Shown here in pieces: positions 36,718 through 48,399 of a DNA stretch of 64,000 bases. The notes under the pieces were generated by a model that made no database searches, was not told the origin of the DNA, and saw only the letters and a list, made by a program, of their open reading frames with translations. Position 1 is the first letter of the stretch, and every line of letters begins with the position of its first letter. Both the position numbers and the translations under genes were made by a program. The DNA comes from Ophioderma brevispina (lineage: Eukaryota > Echinodermata > Ophiuroidea > Amphilepidida > Ophiodermatidae), in NCBI GenBank assembly GCA_023653785.1, contig JAMKCH010022236.1, positions 1 through 64,000 on the forward strand. The letters run 5' to 3'.

Positions 36718-36967
36718 AACCCTCGTCTTACCAAAATGTTACTAGCTTTTTAGTGGCGCACAATTGGATTTTCGCTTGATTTCTGTGGAAATGTCATCTG
36801 AGTCTGTTAGTACTTGTTTTTTGGTATCATGGAAAGAGAGGACCATAGCTATCCATTGGTATCAAAGTCATAGGTATCATGCTTTATAAAATACATTCTC
36901 AATGGGGGTGTACCCCCCACCCCCCCCGGTTAATCTGTGTTACAAAAGGCTTGGTAAGACGAGGGTT
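36718..36967. mobile_element. MITE, family E copy 2 (AACCCTCGTCTTACCAA ends)
   Basis: Perfect 17-bp terminal inverted repeats, AACCCTCGTCTTACCAA, at 36718-36734 and 36951-36967. The interior holds GGTATCATGGAAAGAGAGGA and a GGGGGTGTACCCCCCA plus C-run, as in copy 1 at 17.6-17.9 kb. It is about 250 bp and non-coding, in the presumed intron between the IgGFc and ZP exons. Confidence 0.85.
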
Positions 36968-37280
36968 AGGTGTTAAATGTTTTAATATGTTTGGCATAAA
37001 GTTTTAAAATATGTCAGGATTACTGTAATTAAAACATTTTTCCCTACGTTGTCCAAAAACCCATTCAGTTTAAACATTTGAATATTTTCGTTAAAAATGT
37101 TTCTAAAGCTTTCTTTTCTGCAACTTGTACTTTAACGTTATCCAATAATAATTTAATAGAAGCACAGCAACATGTTTTACGTTTTTGTGTTTGCTGGGAA
37201 TTTCAGATATGGCAAAACGTGATATTTAAAATTGTCTTACCGTTAAATAGGTTGATCCCGCAGAGATGTGAAGAACATAC

Positions 37281-37625
37281 CGTCCAAGTGAATGTCACAA
37301 CACAAAGAACCTAGCTCTAGGATTAGTGTGTCCAATGGTATGGACATTGTATGGCTGTTATCGCCACGCAATCGCGAACTTTCCATCATTACTTGTCAGT
37401 TTATTCCAGTTGTGAATTGGGGATGTTTCACAAGGAAAAGGCCATCGTGTCCTCACATTCAAAGAACTACACTCCGGTGATATTCATCTGCTCTCCCGTA
37501 ACCAAACAAAGAAGGTGACGTTTTAGTAAACAGTCCACGGGTGGAACTAACATCATTGATGGATCCCCTTTGCTATCACCTGCGTCATAACCTTTCATGA
37601 ACTGCACAACTAAAACAGGATTGTC
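37281..37625 (-). pseudogene. IgGFc-binding-domain exon 2, frame broken
   Basis: The acceptor TTATTTCAG precedes 37625; a donor GTATGT follows 37281. It opens with DNPVLVVQFMKGYDAGDSKG then DPSMMLVPPV, a highly characteristic block of the IgGFc-binding-protein domain (VVQ...GDPSM.LVPP). The rest is spread over other frames: EQMNITG, SSLNVRTRWPFPCETSP, KLTSNDGKFAIAWR and HTIGHTNPRARFFVL, then a stop. The order matches the second half of the domain (Asn-Ile-Thr strand, later Gly-His block). Frame changes mean it is a pseudogene or an indel-damaged reading of a real exon. Alternative family assignments were not convincing. Confidence 0.75.
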
Positions 37626-37665
37626 CTGAAATAATCTCTTTGTATGACATTGCCGTAGACATTAC

Positions 37666-38440
37666 CTTCTAAAGTCTCCTGCTTCCAATTCGATCTCTAC
37701 GTTACCAGCTATGGAGACGTGACTGATACTAGGTTTGAAGCTATTACGCGATAAACGTAACCTGTTGAACGACCTGGAAATGGTTGCAGCAAAAAATATT
37801 TTCCTAATTTATTAACTTCTGGAATCTGTTGCGTCAAACTCCGCCAAGCCCGTATGTGATTTGAACATTTGACACTCGTTCCAGAAAACACAGTTTACGG
37901 TTTAGTCTGCCACAATGAACTCGCCGGTGAGATCTTCATGCACCGTTTACCTCGAAAAATAACTCTCGTGTGATTGGAGAATCCCCCTGATAAATTGCCC
38001 TTGCTTTGTGGTGACTTGAACCTCTCTTCTGCTTCTATTGCGCGAATGGCAAATTGAGAGGATGTACCGAAGAGGATATGGATGATACGATGCAACTATG
38101 TAATTTTTTTTCCCATGTTCTGGTAGGTATTGCTATAAATCCATCGCTAGCATTCTCGTCATAGTTCATAAAATCACCGTTATTCCTTGACGAACTGAAT
38201 AACACAGTTGTCCTGAACGGCCAGTGGTTAAAATCTCGCTGTAGAGAGGCAACTTCACGTACGCCCCTATAGCGAGTCCCGTAAAATCCGGTGAAAGTTA
38301 ATGCATATGCGGTAACATCATCGTGTACTTGGTCTTACAGACGGCGGCTCACCAATACGTAGGAACAGTGCCTGGGTAGACTGTGGAATGCAAGTACAAA
38401 TTCTCTGCCACTGGTCCCGACTATCCCTGTAGCCAGGAAA
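37666..38440 (-). pseudogene. IgGFc-binding-domain exon 1, frame broken
   Basis: The acceptor AACATTTACAG precedes 38440 and the donor GTAATG follows 37666. Recognisable blocks in order: FLATGIVGTSGREFVLAF near the start; NHWPFRTTVLFSSSRNN; DGFIAIPTRTWEKK; REVQVTTKQGQFIRGILQSH; HEDLTGEFIVAD; TVFSGTSVKC with LTQQIPEVNKLGKYFLL; FPGRSTGYVYRVIASN; IAGNVEIELEAGDFRR at the donor. These are the N-terminal-to-central motifs of the IgGFc-binding domain of FCGBP-like mucus proteins, which bind or build mucus-type extracellular matrix. At least three frame changes and one stop (in the KP.TVFSG region) are present. The blocks run to the donor without clear internal introns. Confidence 0.82.
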
Positions 38441-38449
38441 CTGTAAATG

Positions 38450-40700
38450 TTAACCCAATAGGATTAGCATTTTTGAATTTTTAAATATATTTTCAACACT
38501 TGATTTGGCTTCTGCGATGGTGATAGAAGTTTGAATTCGGAGGGGATACATGTTTAATTCATCAATTACAGATACTGAAGCAAATTGCTCCGTAGATTGT
38601 GTTGAGAAATTACCCAGAATTCCATCAATTATATCACTCCATAAAAGTCCCTATAGTTTTATCACCGCTAACTCACTTATACTCAGTAGTCTATATGAAA
38701 ATTGGCCAACTTCGAGCCAGCTTCTTTGCACGTTTCAAACGTTTCCCAGTAAAAATACAACTAAATCACCAAATGACGACAATCTCCACATATGGTGACC
38801 ATTTTTTTTTTTTAAAGTTATACGAATCATTATACTTAAAAACGTCTATACGCCCAGTCGTACCATGAATGTGAGCATATCAAGGTGAATTGGTGAGCGC
38901 GAGTAAATTGCCTCAATTTACTGTCAAATGTCATTTAGTTTGAGAAAACATACCATGTCAATCATATTTCATAATTTAGCTATTGCAGTTTCAAACCTTT
39001 TGAGCATTTGGTTTCAGACGCCATGGAAGAATGCAACTCCACCCTAGATGTTTGATCCTTACGGCAGCCAAGTTTGTGGTGTAACATAAGTAGGGTGTGA
39101 GCCATCTGGGTGGCTCTAGTTTTTTTATCGCATTCATGACCTATACCCAGGACAACAATATTCGATAGATTTTTTAAATATTTTCCCAGTTATTTTAATA
39201 CATTTTTTCACAATTATATTTCATATTTCGTTTCATTACGTTTTCGTTCCAAAAAACAGAAAATGTGCGTTTTTTCAAACATCTTTGTCTTTGGTCAATC
39301 AGATAATCGTTATGATCATAATATTAACTTTATTTTCATACATTTTCGTGGAAATCAATAAAATTTCGTCCTATCCATGGGCCCCTTATCTGACAGTACA
39401 AAGTAATTTCGTCTTTGGTCATATAATTTCAATTTTATTCCGAAAGGGACTAATATGGCATGACACAATATACGCAATAAAATCCGATTCTCACTCAGTC
39501 ATTATCTCGCATTTTAAACCAATTCTTAAGTGTGTATTTTTCATACAATTTCTAGGCAAAACCGCGAAAAATCTAACTAAGTTCTAGCCTGCTCTAGCAA
39601 TAAAAGTCATACTACATACTTCTAACCTCACCATGCTTTTGGCTAAATGTGAAATTAAATGACCAAAGATGAAATAGCTTTGTAGCATTAGATCATCGGC
39701 CATAGATACGACGAAATTAAATTGATTTTGACCAAATTGATAATGCAATAGTTAGATTTTATACTCAAATGTTGAATATAATTGAACAAACACACAATTG
39801 TTTTAAACAAACGCCTTTCAGCCAAGCAGCCCCTCTTCAATGATAATACATCATTGGGCTGTGATACTTTGAAACTCGCAGGAAAAATAACTGTTTGGCC
39901 ACATCATGCAGCAAAAATTAACAAAAATCAGGCTACCATTCCGGAGCAGGAATTTTTTACTGTCCTCCCAGAACACAACAAGGCCTACCAAACACCAACT
40001 GGTGAAAAAGACTGGGTTTACTCATTTTCCCCCTCAAACAATAAAGATTGAACTCTCTACCACACCCCTCGTTGACGTAGAAGATACAACATGTTCAATC
40101 AAGATTACATCCCCATACAGAAAACGCAGTTCATAATTTTCAAGCGTCAAACGCTGCGCCCCAAATCCTCCTCGGTTTTTCGAAAAAAAAATGGAGCGTT
40201 GAGAGTATCTAACAGAGCAGATTTCCAGTTTTCTTGGGACGAAAAACAACTTAACGAATATGAAATATAATTATTTTTTTTCAAATAACTGGGAAACCTA
40301 TATTATAAACTATCCAGACTATACGGGTTAATAGTATGGCCAATCTATTGTTTGTTTTGCATACTTGTCGACATTGTTCGTACTACCAATGTCGACAACT
40401 TATTGTTTATGTATCCTAAATTCAATACAAGACATTATTATATATATCAGTCTTCCGAGTGGTGTCAAATAAATCTTGTATTGTACCGTTATGGTAAAAA
40501 GTCCCCGAATGGGCCATACAATATTCTTTTTAATATATTGTATCGCATCCGGTCATTTTCGTTAGAACGCAATTAGAAATAATGAAAGACTGTATCGTTC
40601 GCCAGTTGGACTACACACTGCAACGCAAGGTTTAGGTTGAGTCAGCCTGAATATTTAAATAATAATATAAATATTGAATGGCTTTTTTCATAGCTACAAG
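38450..40700. other. Non-coding stretch upstream of the IgGFc exons
   Basis: No exon with domain similarity was found on the minus strand, where further 5' exons of the IgGFc/ZP gene would be expected. The words CGTCTTTGGTCA (39409) and TGACCAAAGATGAAAT (39660) are inverted relative to each other. The stretch is AT-rich with no splice-bounded candidate that I would defend. Confidence 0.5.
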
Positions 40701-40703
40701 AAT

Positions 40704-40897
40704 AGACCGTATCAATAGCCAGCCATGTTGGTGGGAAGAGATAGACGCATTCCAGTACTACAATACATTCACCTGTCAATGATCCCTGTGCATTCGCTAA
40801 ACATGGATCGATTGACAGCTGAATGTATTGTAGTCCTGGAATGTATACATCTTGTCCACAAACATGTCTGGTGGCTGACGTCATATTGAATACGGTC
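40704..40897 (-). mobile_element. Foldback element, family B copy 2
   Basis: Ends GACCGTATCAATAGCCAGCC and, inverted, GACCGTATTCAATATGACGT. The inner arms CATTCCAGTACTACAATACA and TGTATTGTAGTCCTGGAATG enclose ATCGATTGACAG-type sequence. It is the reverse of the copy at 5255-5438. Confidence 0.75.
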
Positions 40898-42734
40898 TAT
40901 ATATTGCTCTCGCTAGAAAAATACTGTACTCGTCTTCGACTTGTACAATATTTTTCTAGCTCGAGCAATTATTCTTGTATCATACTCAAAGTCATTCAAT
41001 ATTACATAATTATTTCATTATCAATAGGGGGAACATGACTCGTAAAACCAATTCTATGCCAAAAATATAATGAATACTATTGTTTCTTTCTTTTCTTGGT
41101 GCACCAAAAGGTGATACTTCAAAATGTCTAGAAGAATGTTGCATCTAATTGTTGTAAATGTGAACTGAAATATTCCTTAGGGGTGTCTGCATTCCCAGAG
41201 AGTGTAACCTTATTATGTTGTTATGAATAATACCAAACACTTTTTAAAAAGCAATGAAAATAAGTAAAAACACTAAAAAGTAGCAAAATATTGTGTTTAC
41301 ATTATTCATGACAAAATTGTTAAACTCTGCAGTCACTCCTAAGCAATATTTCAGTGCATATTTCTTATATTAGATATTTTTGGGCATGGAATTGGTTTTA
41401 TGGTTTCCTCTTAACAATAAAGCAATATGTTTTCATTGATTTTAGTAAAAAACATAAAACTTTGTTGTCGACATTGGACAATTGGACTCTGTACAAATGG
41501 AAATTGACCTTTATTACAATTTTAGCCATTTCCCCCTTATAACTCCAAAACCAAAAGTCATAAGTGATACAAACTATACTTTTTTTAATCCTTATGACTA
41601 GACGGGCAATATGGCATGCATTTCAACATGTTTGGAGCATTTTAAAAGTTTGACCCCTGTGTAACCTTAAATTGGTCCCTATTGAAAAAGTGACACCACA
41701 ATTCGAGACCACTAACTATAACCTGGAATTGATAGGGGGTCCATACTAACTACCAAAGGTGTCAAAGCATGAACGATGAAGTTTGACCCAGTCCGTGCTC
41801 CTGCTCTATAACACCTTCGACGCGACCTTGTGAAAGAGTTATTTACATTTGTTAACATTCAGCCTCATCTAAACGAGAACTTCCCTATGACTAGTACTAA
41901 GCTACTAGTCCATGATATGAAATTAATTATCAGAAACTGTTCAGTGGGTACCTTATCATGTTTGTTCGAGCTTTTATGATTTGATGTTATTATATCTCTA
42001 TATTAGCACAAATTGAATATTAACATTTGAAAGATCGTGACTAATAAAAATATTCAAGACGTGTCAGATGAAGCACGTCTTTAGGTCTTTATTAGGCACA
42101 CCATTTACATGTCGCTTGGCACACAGCGCCGGCATTTGTTGAATCTTGGCAAACCTTGGTAAATCTTCACTGCGCTAGGGAGTTATCAACCACATCAATG
42201 AATCGGCTGATCGGTGGGAAACTCCACGTACACACGTGTCAGATAGCGTTGATTCGGATTTTTTGTACATTGCGGTACACTGGAGATGCGCAAAATACTT
42301 GGCCTATCGTAACGATTGTACGCACCAAACTAATTGTCTAGTTATTGTCTAGTTAGCTGACTTGTTTATAATAGAGTTTAATTTTGGAAAACGACGAAAA
42401 AACGTGAAAAATACGATCCAGACAGCTTTTTCTTACCTAATCAGCTGGCTCAATTCTCGATTGCTGCTGTCAGGTCATGCCACACGCCAGGCTCACAAAA
42501 ACTAGTGAGCTAAGGGGTCTTTTTTGTCAGGAACCCGTTTCTAACATCAGATCGACCACCTGATTCGTTGATTTCGCGATATCCAAGGTACCGCGAACCG
42601 TTTTTTTCATTCCTTGTTCAAGCTAATCGCAGAGCCTTTAACACAGCGTTTTGGTGCTAGTGAGTCCATGACGTAGCGCGTGTCTAAGAATAGCCGGCCA
42701 ATTAGCGACGCGGATACGGAATAGGTGCTGTTCC

Positions 42735-43520
42735 AGCAATCTTGCATTTTCTTCACATATTGATTCCACGTGCAATAAAATCTCACGTCTTGTTGGTTTT
42801 ATCATCAGATGTACTACGAATATGCACTTCTCTGCTTATTGCACTTATACAAGCGCTTGCCATTCCTCATCTGGTTTACTGTGCTGTTGTTTGGGCTCCA
42901 TTTAATGATTTCCTTTATTCAAAGGCTTGAGAAATTTCAAAGGAAAATAACTCGGGGTTACTCGTGTGCTAATGTACAGGAAAGGTCTTGGTCTGATCAT
43001 GGTCAACGTGTTACGTATCTTGATAGGTTGTCTGATTTTGGCCTTATGAAAGTTGATGACTTTTTTTTGGTTAATTTCAAAGGCTCAATTTTTTGCTTCC
43101 GACTTCTCAACGCATGGGTCCAACCTCTTTCATGGATTTCTTTCGTCGAAGTGTTGTGAATGGAAATAGATTTCTTCACTGGCGTGCACGGACTAATTCT
43201 TGTCTCAATTCTGTATTTGTTGCCTTCCCTAGACTATGGGAAAGTATCCCTGTTGATATCCGTAATGGTGATTCTTTATATCAATTCAAGTCATTATGTA
43301 AGCAGCATTTTCTTATTTAACTGCTTTTTATCCGCTTGCTTATTCATCTGCCAATGTATTTTATGCATATGTGTGTCATGCATGTATATTTATTTTGCAC
43401 AGGAAAGAAATCCACATAATTGTGTTTGGGCTGTGTAGCCCATTTGTTTCTTTCCTGAGTTACTACTTGCATCATGGTTTTAATTAGTAACTCAAATAAA
43501 TATTATTATATTATTATTAT
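42735..43520 (+). pseudogene. CR1/Jockey-like LINE 3' fragment (RT C-terminus and tail)
   Basis: On the plus strand the fragment starts with LAFSSHIDSTCNKISRLVGF (the FS.HI..... block after YADD in CR1/L2/Jockey RTs), shifts frame, then reads ALIQALAIPHLVYCAVVWAP, LEKFQRKITRG, VTYLDRLSDFGLMKV, and ends in FPRLWESIPVDIRNGDS and the stop after KQHFLI at 43320. A 3' UTR of about 170 bp ends in a TATTATTATTAT-type tail near 43520. It is 5'-truncated with two or more frame changes, so inactive. It is a different copy type from the 8.6-9.8 kb fragment, judged by motif wording and tail. Confidence 0.88.
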
Positions 43521-43696
43521 AGATGCTATGGGAGCGTAAATTGTGTGTAGGAAGGTGATGAATACCATGCGCATAGCGTGTGCTTGTAATGTGAAATTAA
43601 TTTGTTTATGGACCGATCGCACAAAAACTGTCACGCTCCACGTACAAGTACGTGCATCGTGTATGACATTTAAACTTCTCTACTGTTCATACATAC

Positions 43697-43774
43697 CTTT
43701 TGTTGTTGCAGTTACCGTCGTAGTGATGTCGCCTTCTGTTGTTCCAAGAGGTGTCGTGGATTCCGTGGTTGTCA
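43697..43774 (-). CDS. Thr-rich mucin-like exon candidate
   Basis: Minus strand, acceptor AACAAACAG before 43774 and donor GTATGT after 43697. The 78-bp exon is symmetric (phase 1-1) and encodes TTTESTTPLGTTEGDI then TTTVTATTK, rich in O-glycosylation-type Thr. It lies on the same strand and upstream of the IgGFc/ZP exons, whose ZP-N exon also starts in phase 1, so it could be a stalk exon of that gene. Whether it is spliced to them is inference. No lesion is seen. Confidence 0.5.
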
Positions 43775-43799
43775 CTGTTTGTTTCATTTTGTGACGTTA

Positions 43800-45180
43800 C
43801 ATACATTTTGAATACGAGTTCAAAGTGGAAAAGAACGTTTATTGGAAATTGTTATTTTGTTTAATATATGTGCAGCTTTATTTTTTACAATATTTATCAA
43901 CTATTTTACTAAACTGAAAGGATATATAAGATAGCTATTTCAGTGCATACTGCTTAAAAGATTTGTTAAATTCTAGGGATAAATCAAATGTTCACCATAA
44001 CTATTGAAATAATGAACTTAAAAGCAAGATTAATCTCAAATTAGTGGGTATTATCGTACTTTTAGCTAATATTTCTCACACTTTTGAAACAAACTTAGAA
44101 AGTACTATGAAAATTTCTTTGCAAAGACCGTTTTGCAACTACTTTTGTAAGATTTGTAAATTTTTTATTTTAAAAGTTAGGTAAAATATAACAGGACGAC
44201 TTGAACCGTATTAACTAAAAACAAGGAAATGATAATGCGGAACAAAGCAGAAAGTCAAGCTATGGTCCGAAATTCAGCAAAACTGGTCATAGATGATTAT
44301 CAAAATTTATTTTCCTGTAAACACAGCATCGGACCTACAATCATGGAAACATTGTTAAAACACTTGATGCAATATATAAGAACCATCCCATGTTCACATA
44401 TGAGACCGCAATTGGGTAACTCATTATTCATTTGACTTTCCCTTTACCCCCCCCCCCCCCCGCGAGGCTGCTGACAACATTGACTTCGGGAGAGGGGATT
44501 AATTCTTTTCATGAATCGGACAGTGTTCCATTTTTTCCCATGATTGTAGTTGTAAATGTTGAGATTTAGCAATAGTAGCAATCGTGCCACGGTACCAAAT
44601 CACAAATTGTAAGATTTTTACAGTTAATGTTTTATATTTACTTAAAAAAATAATATATATTGGTTCTTGGATAGGATTGGATAAAATTAGGAAACATTTG
44701 GGAAAAATCAAACCGAAATATCTTTATTTTTTAACACTGAAGTGCCCAAGGGGTGTTCCATGGGACCCAACATCTAATTTGTGCGATTTCTCGGTTATGC
44801 AATGAATATTTTCAAGGAAGTTTGTTGCTATTGTCTGAATATGAATTACGCTTCTAATACTCCAAAAAAACTTTAGTCACCAAAAACGAAGGTGAAAAAA
44901 ATCGAGATATTTTACTAATTGAAAAATTAAGTAATTAAATCTTGTGATATAATTTGAACAAAGAAAAATACAAGCCGGTATAAATCCGGCTACATTGTGT
45001 ATCATTATGTGAATTGGTAGTCTTGTGTGGTGCGACGTCGCGTGGACGTCAAAGGTCAGAAAACTTTAAACACAAGAATTTACTTGTCACAAATGATCTG
45101 GAATTTTATAATATAAATGCATAAAGCTCTTTTGATTTGGAATGACAGGAGACAGTTCAGCTTTTCCAGTTCCCTATGGT
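43800..45180. other. Non-coding stretch
   Basis: AT-rich sequence without domain hits or tRNA boxes. A 14-base C-run lies at about 44448. Short frames on both strands at 44.2-44.8 kb show no similarity to known families. Confidence 0.5.
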
Positions 45181-45185
45181 ATCCA

Positions 45186-45605
45186 AATATAATATATCCT
45201 GGCACTATGTTTCTGCCAGTTTTACCATTACTGCAGATCAAAACTAGCTATAACTATACTAGCTCCTGGCTACTGGCAAAGTTCTGTATTATCTATTTGT
45301 ACTTATGTTTTCCAGCTAGGTTCCCCTATCTCTAATAATAATCATTACAGTAGCGTCATGCATAAACATAGCCTAACTCTGTCCAATTGGAACTCGCATA
45401 AATTACATTATCTGCAGTGCATCATCTTACATTAATGACAGCATGGGAAACTACCCATTTTTGCAATCTGTTTTGCAAACATACAGAAGATGGAAACCCC
45501 AGGCTAATAATATATTGCTCCAATTTATGAAGCATAAAACAACACCTGCATGATCTCAATATAGCACAAGGGGAATTCATTTTCTTTCCCAATCTTTGCC
45601 AATGA
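45186..45605 (+). repeat. Dispersed repeat family D, copy 2
   Basis: CCTGGCACTATGTTTCTGCC, TGCAGATCAAAACTAGC, GCATCATCTTACATTAATGA, ATGGGAAACTACCCATTTTT and GATCTCAATATAGCAC follow the order seen at 16107-16680. It lacks part of the middle found in copy 1. Confidence 0.7.
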
Positions 45606-45998
45606 TGGATGAAATGTCATTTGAGAAAGAGTCCTTGTCAATATGTCTTATATTTCTGACACATACACACGTATACACAACACCCACCACACAACCACCC
45701 CAACACCCTCCGCTTGGGCACTAACGGTAGGTTTTGGAGGGGCACATGAAGTGTAGATATCGTAAGTTTTATCCTTTTCCTTTTTAAAATTTCTGAAAAT
45801 TCAACAGTTGAATATGTTTGGATCTCGTTTCTGTGTCTGCTGAGGCCATAGTACGGTACTAATATTTGATTTATATTCTACTGGAAGCAGCGTGCAAGAC
45901 CACATTCACACCAAACATAAAAATAAAAAAAAAAGAATACAATTCAATCACTTCTGTGGCTGTCCCTCATGGGTGGTACTTTTACAGTCGTTGTTCCT

Positions 45999-46290
45999 TA
46001 GTAATAATAATAATAATAAGATGTATTTATAATGGCGCTCTACAGAGAAACAGCGCCTTACAACAAATACTTAAAATACGGAATTAATATACAAGAATAC
46101 AGCATATCAAGGAAAACTAACAAATCCAAAGTTAACAACATTTTCAAAAACAGAATAATTGATGTTTTCAGGAGCCGTTTAAAGACACTGTGAAAGGTGC
46201 CTCTCTAATATTAACAGGAAGATTGTTCCACAGCTAGGGACCCATGATAGTAGAGCGGTTTGGACTGCAAAAATTGTCGGACAAACCCTC
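45999..46290 (-). pseudogene. L2-like LINE 3' end with (TAA)n tail
   Basis: Minus strand: CLWNNLPVNIREA (the final W..LP..IR block of L2/CR1 RT) near 46245-46200, a degraded C-terminus, then a 3' UTR ending GAGCGCCATTATAAATACAT and (TTATTA)n at 46003-46020. A very short 5'-truncated copy, inactive. Confidence 0.7.
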
Positions 46291-46319
46291 CCATCGGTAC
46301 AACAAAACGCAACCACTTC

Positions 46320-47165
46320 TATTCGAAGACATAATAAATAATTTTAAAAAATTGATGGTTGGTGGTCAAAACTTTGATGGCAGGGTGTTTTTGGGGTAAA
46401 AAATCACGTTTTTGAGCTCAAATCTTAAGAAAATCAAGATTTATAACTCCGTAGCAAAACAAATTTTAATCATGATACAAATACTATAATCTCTGACATT
46501 TATATTATAGATTCTGTTTAAAACAATATATAACGTAAGTAAAGAGTAAATTGTCGTGCATAGCACGCTCGTGCGCGGAGTGCCCATCTTCTTTCCTTAG
46601 CGTTTAGGCCAGACTTCCTCAGTATTATTTTTGCTGTTTCTTTTTCTTTTATGGGGGGTTCGCCACTCCTCCCGCCACAGGGCGAGTCTGTTACTTTCCC
46701 AGGCATGAATAATGCTGGTACCCATTTATAACCTGGGTGGAGTAGAGTAATTGAGGTAAAGCGTCTTACTCAAGGGAGCAACACGTTGGCCGCAGTGGGA
46801 CTCGAACCCACAACCTTGAGTGCGGGGCGAATGCTCGTCCTTGGACCACACGTGTATATAAAGAGTCTATATAGAATTTTAGCCCCAAAATCACATTTTT
46901 TCCTAAAAAAAAACACCCTTTTTATCACATGTCACCACAAACCAGTACTACATGAAACCCTTTATGCAGTATGAATCCTATATCAATAACAAAAAATAAC
47001 ATAAAAATCAAAATTGTAATATTTTTACTTTAAACACAATTTTAAAAAAAAATAATTTTGATTTGCAGCCCAAAAGCATTTTTCGTCTTAGAAAAAAAAC
47101 ACATTCATCCCTGCCATCAAATATTCAAACACAACCATCATTTTCTTAAATATACATTATTTATC
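46320..47165. mobile_element. Inverted-repeat DNA element carrying a SINE
   Basis: The left arm contains TTGATGGTTGGTGGTCAAAA and TTTGATGGCAGGGTG; the right arm inverts this with CATCCCTGCCATCAAATATT and ACAACCATCA. The outer flanks AATAAATAATTTTAA and TTAAATATACATTATTTAT also mirror. A tRNA-like SINE lies inside (46725-46860), so that insertion is younger. No transposase frame. Confidence 0.65.
46725..46860 (-). mobile_element. tRNA-derived SINE fragment
   Basis: Minus strand: GGTTGTGGGTTCGAGTCCCA (B-box GGTTCGAGTCC), then GCGGCCAACGTG, TTGAGTAAGACGCTTTACCT and CCACCCAGGTTATAAATGGG. This B-box plus AAGACRCTTTACC...CACCCAGG..TAAATGGGTACC body is a widespread SINE pattern in aquatic animals. 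The A-box side is weak. Confidence 0.7.
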
Positions 47166-47340
47166 CTTCAAATTAAAGGGGTTGGTGTTTGTCACTGTAC
47201 CGAGTGGAGGGGAATCGAAAACTAGAGCACTTTTCAAAAGCTCGGCCGCTCCGTTATACGTTAGCTAAATGATCTATCGCCAAATCTACGCTTGGTGCGA
47301 GGAATAAAAAAAAACAATTAAGCCGTTAAATGAGAAAAAG

Positions 47341-47417
47341 ACCGTAGCCTTCGTCTTTTACCATCAGAATACTGTGCCTGTGGCCATAATTTGATGGTAA
47401 AAGACGAAGGCTACGGT
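47341..47417. repeat. Perfect 26-bp-stem hairpin
   Basis: ACCGTAGCCTTCGTCTTTTA(CCATCA) at 47341-47366 is exactly complementary to 47392-47417, with a 25-bp loop. Both arms are unbroken, suggesting a recent origin or constraint. Confidence 0.9.
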
Positions 47418-47635
47418 TATTTGACCATCCAGTAAGGTATCATGAGAGCCTTCCGTGCAGAGAATAATACACATAAAGAAGCGATTTTGTATATGATACG
47501 TTCCTTAAAAGGCAACCAGTGAAGAGTAATCAAAAAAGGTTGTGGACGAACCTTGGTCACGAGTGCAGGATAGTCCATAAGCTGCCATCATCAGATTTTC
47601 CGTTCGTGACACCAAATTAGTGTTAATGTTCCCTT

Positions 47636-47875
47636 ATTTACCTTAAAGGGGAGTCCCCCTGACTAGGATTAGGTATGTTTCCGTTCCGAAAAGCTGCACT
47701 TAGCGTGACCATGCCATTTCAAATGGCTGCCATTGTTTTATGTAAAACAGCCATGTTACCTTTCATTACAGTAGAAATTTTATCCACGACTACACGAAAC
47801 CAAGTTTTAACTGCCTGAAGGGGGCTTACACAAACATCTAGGCGTCCAAGATGGCCGCCGCAAGGAGGCATATTT
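47636..47875 (-). repeat. Dispersed repeat family G, copy 1
   Basis: In reverse complement it reads GGCGGCCATCTTGGAC, GATAAAATTTCT, AACAATGGCAGCCAT, CTTTTCGGAACGGAAACATA and CAGGGGGACTCCCC, in the same order as 55655-55915. About 240 bp, non-coding. Confidence 0.75.
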
Positions 47876-48399
47876 TACTAAAGAACTTAAAATGACAATT
47901 GTTGTTCTCTCTCTTTCAGTCGGCTTGCGCTTTAGTTCATTTAAATTACATTTGATTAAACATCATGAAATAAGAGGAATTGTTTTTTTTTTTAATTTTT
48001 TGGATTACATGCATACAAAAACAAGTGTTTACTCCTGCATCATTGTCCCTAAAATATTACATCTTATCATTCATGTTTCATTATATAAATAGTGTCACCA
48101 TTGTTTACTTAGTTACATCTTCTCAGTTATTGCACCTTATAACATGTTATTCTACCAAGTCACACACCGTTATCTTTCATCTACTATTCTATATCGTATT
48201 CAAAATTCCATTGAAACACAAAGTGTAAAATCTTATATGTTATGAAAAATGTCTTATCTTTTTTCCGTAAACATGTTAACCAATAGATTTATAGAGTACA
48301 TGAATCTAAAATTTTTTCCAAATGTTTAAACGAAACACCTTGTAAATAAACCAAGATTTAATTTATACATATCATAAAAAACATTTAAAAAAAAAAAAA

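Noticed and set aside
42156..42730. GC-richer stretch as a promoter or CpG island of a gene
   Set aside because: No transcribed feature follows other than a 5'-truncated LINE, and no core promoter pattern stands out.
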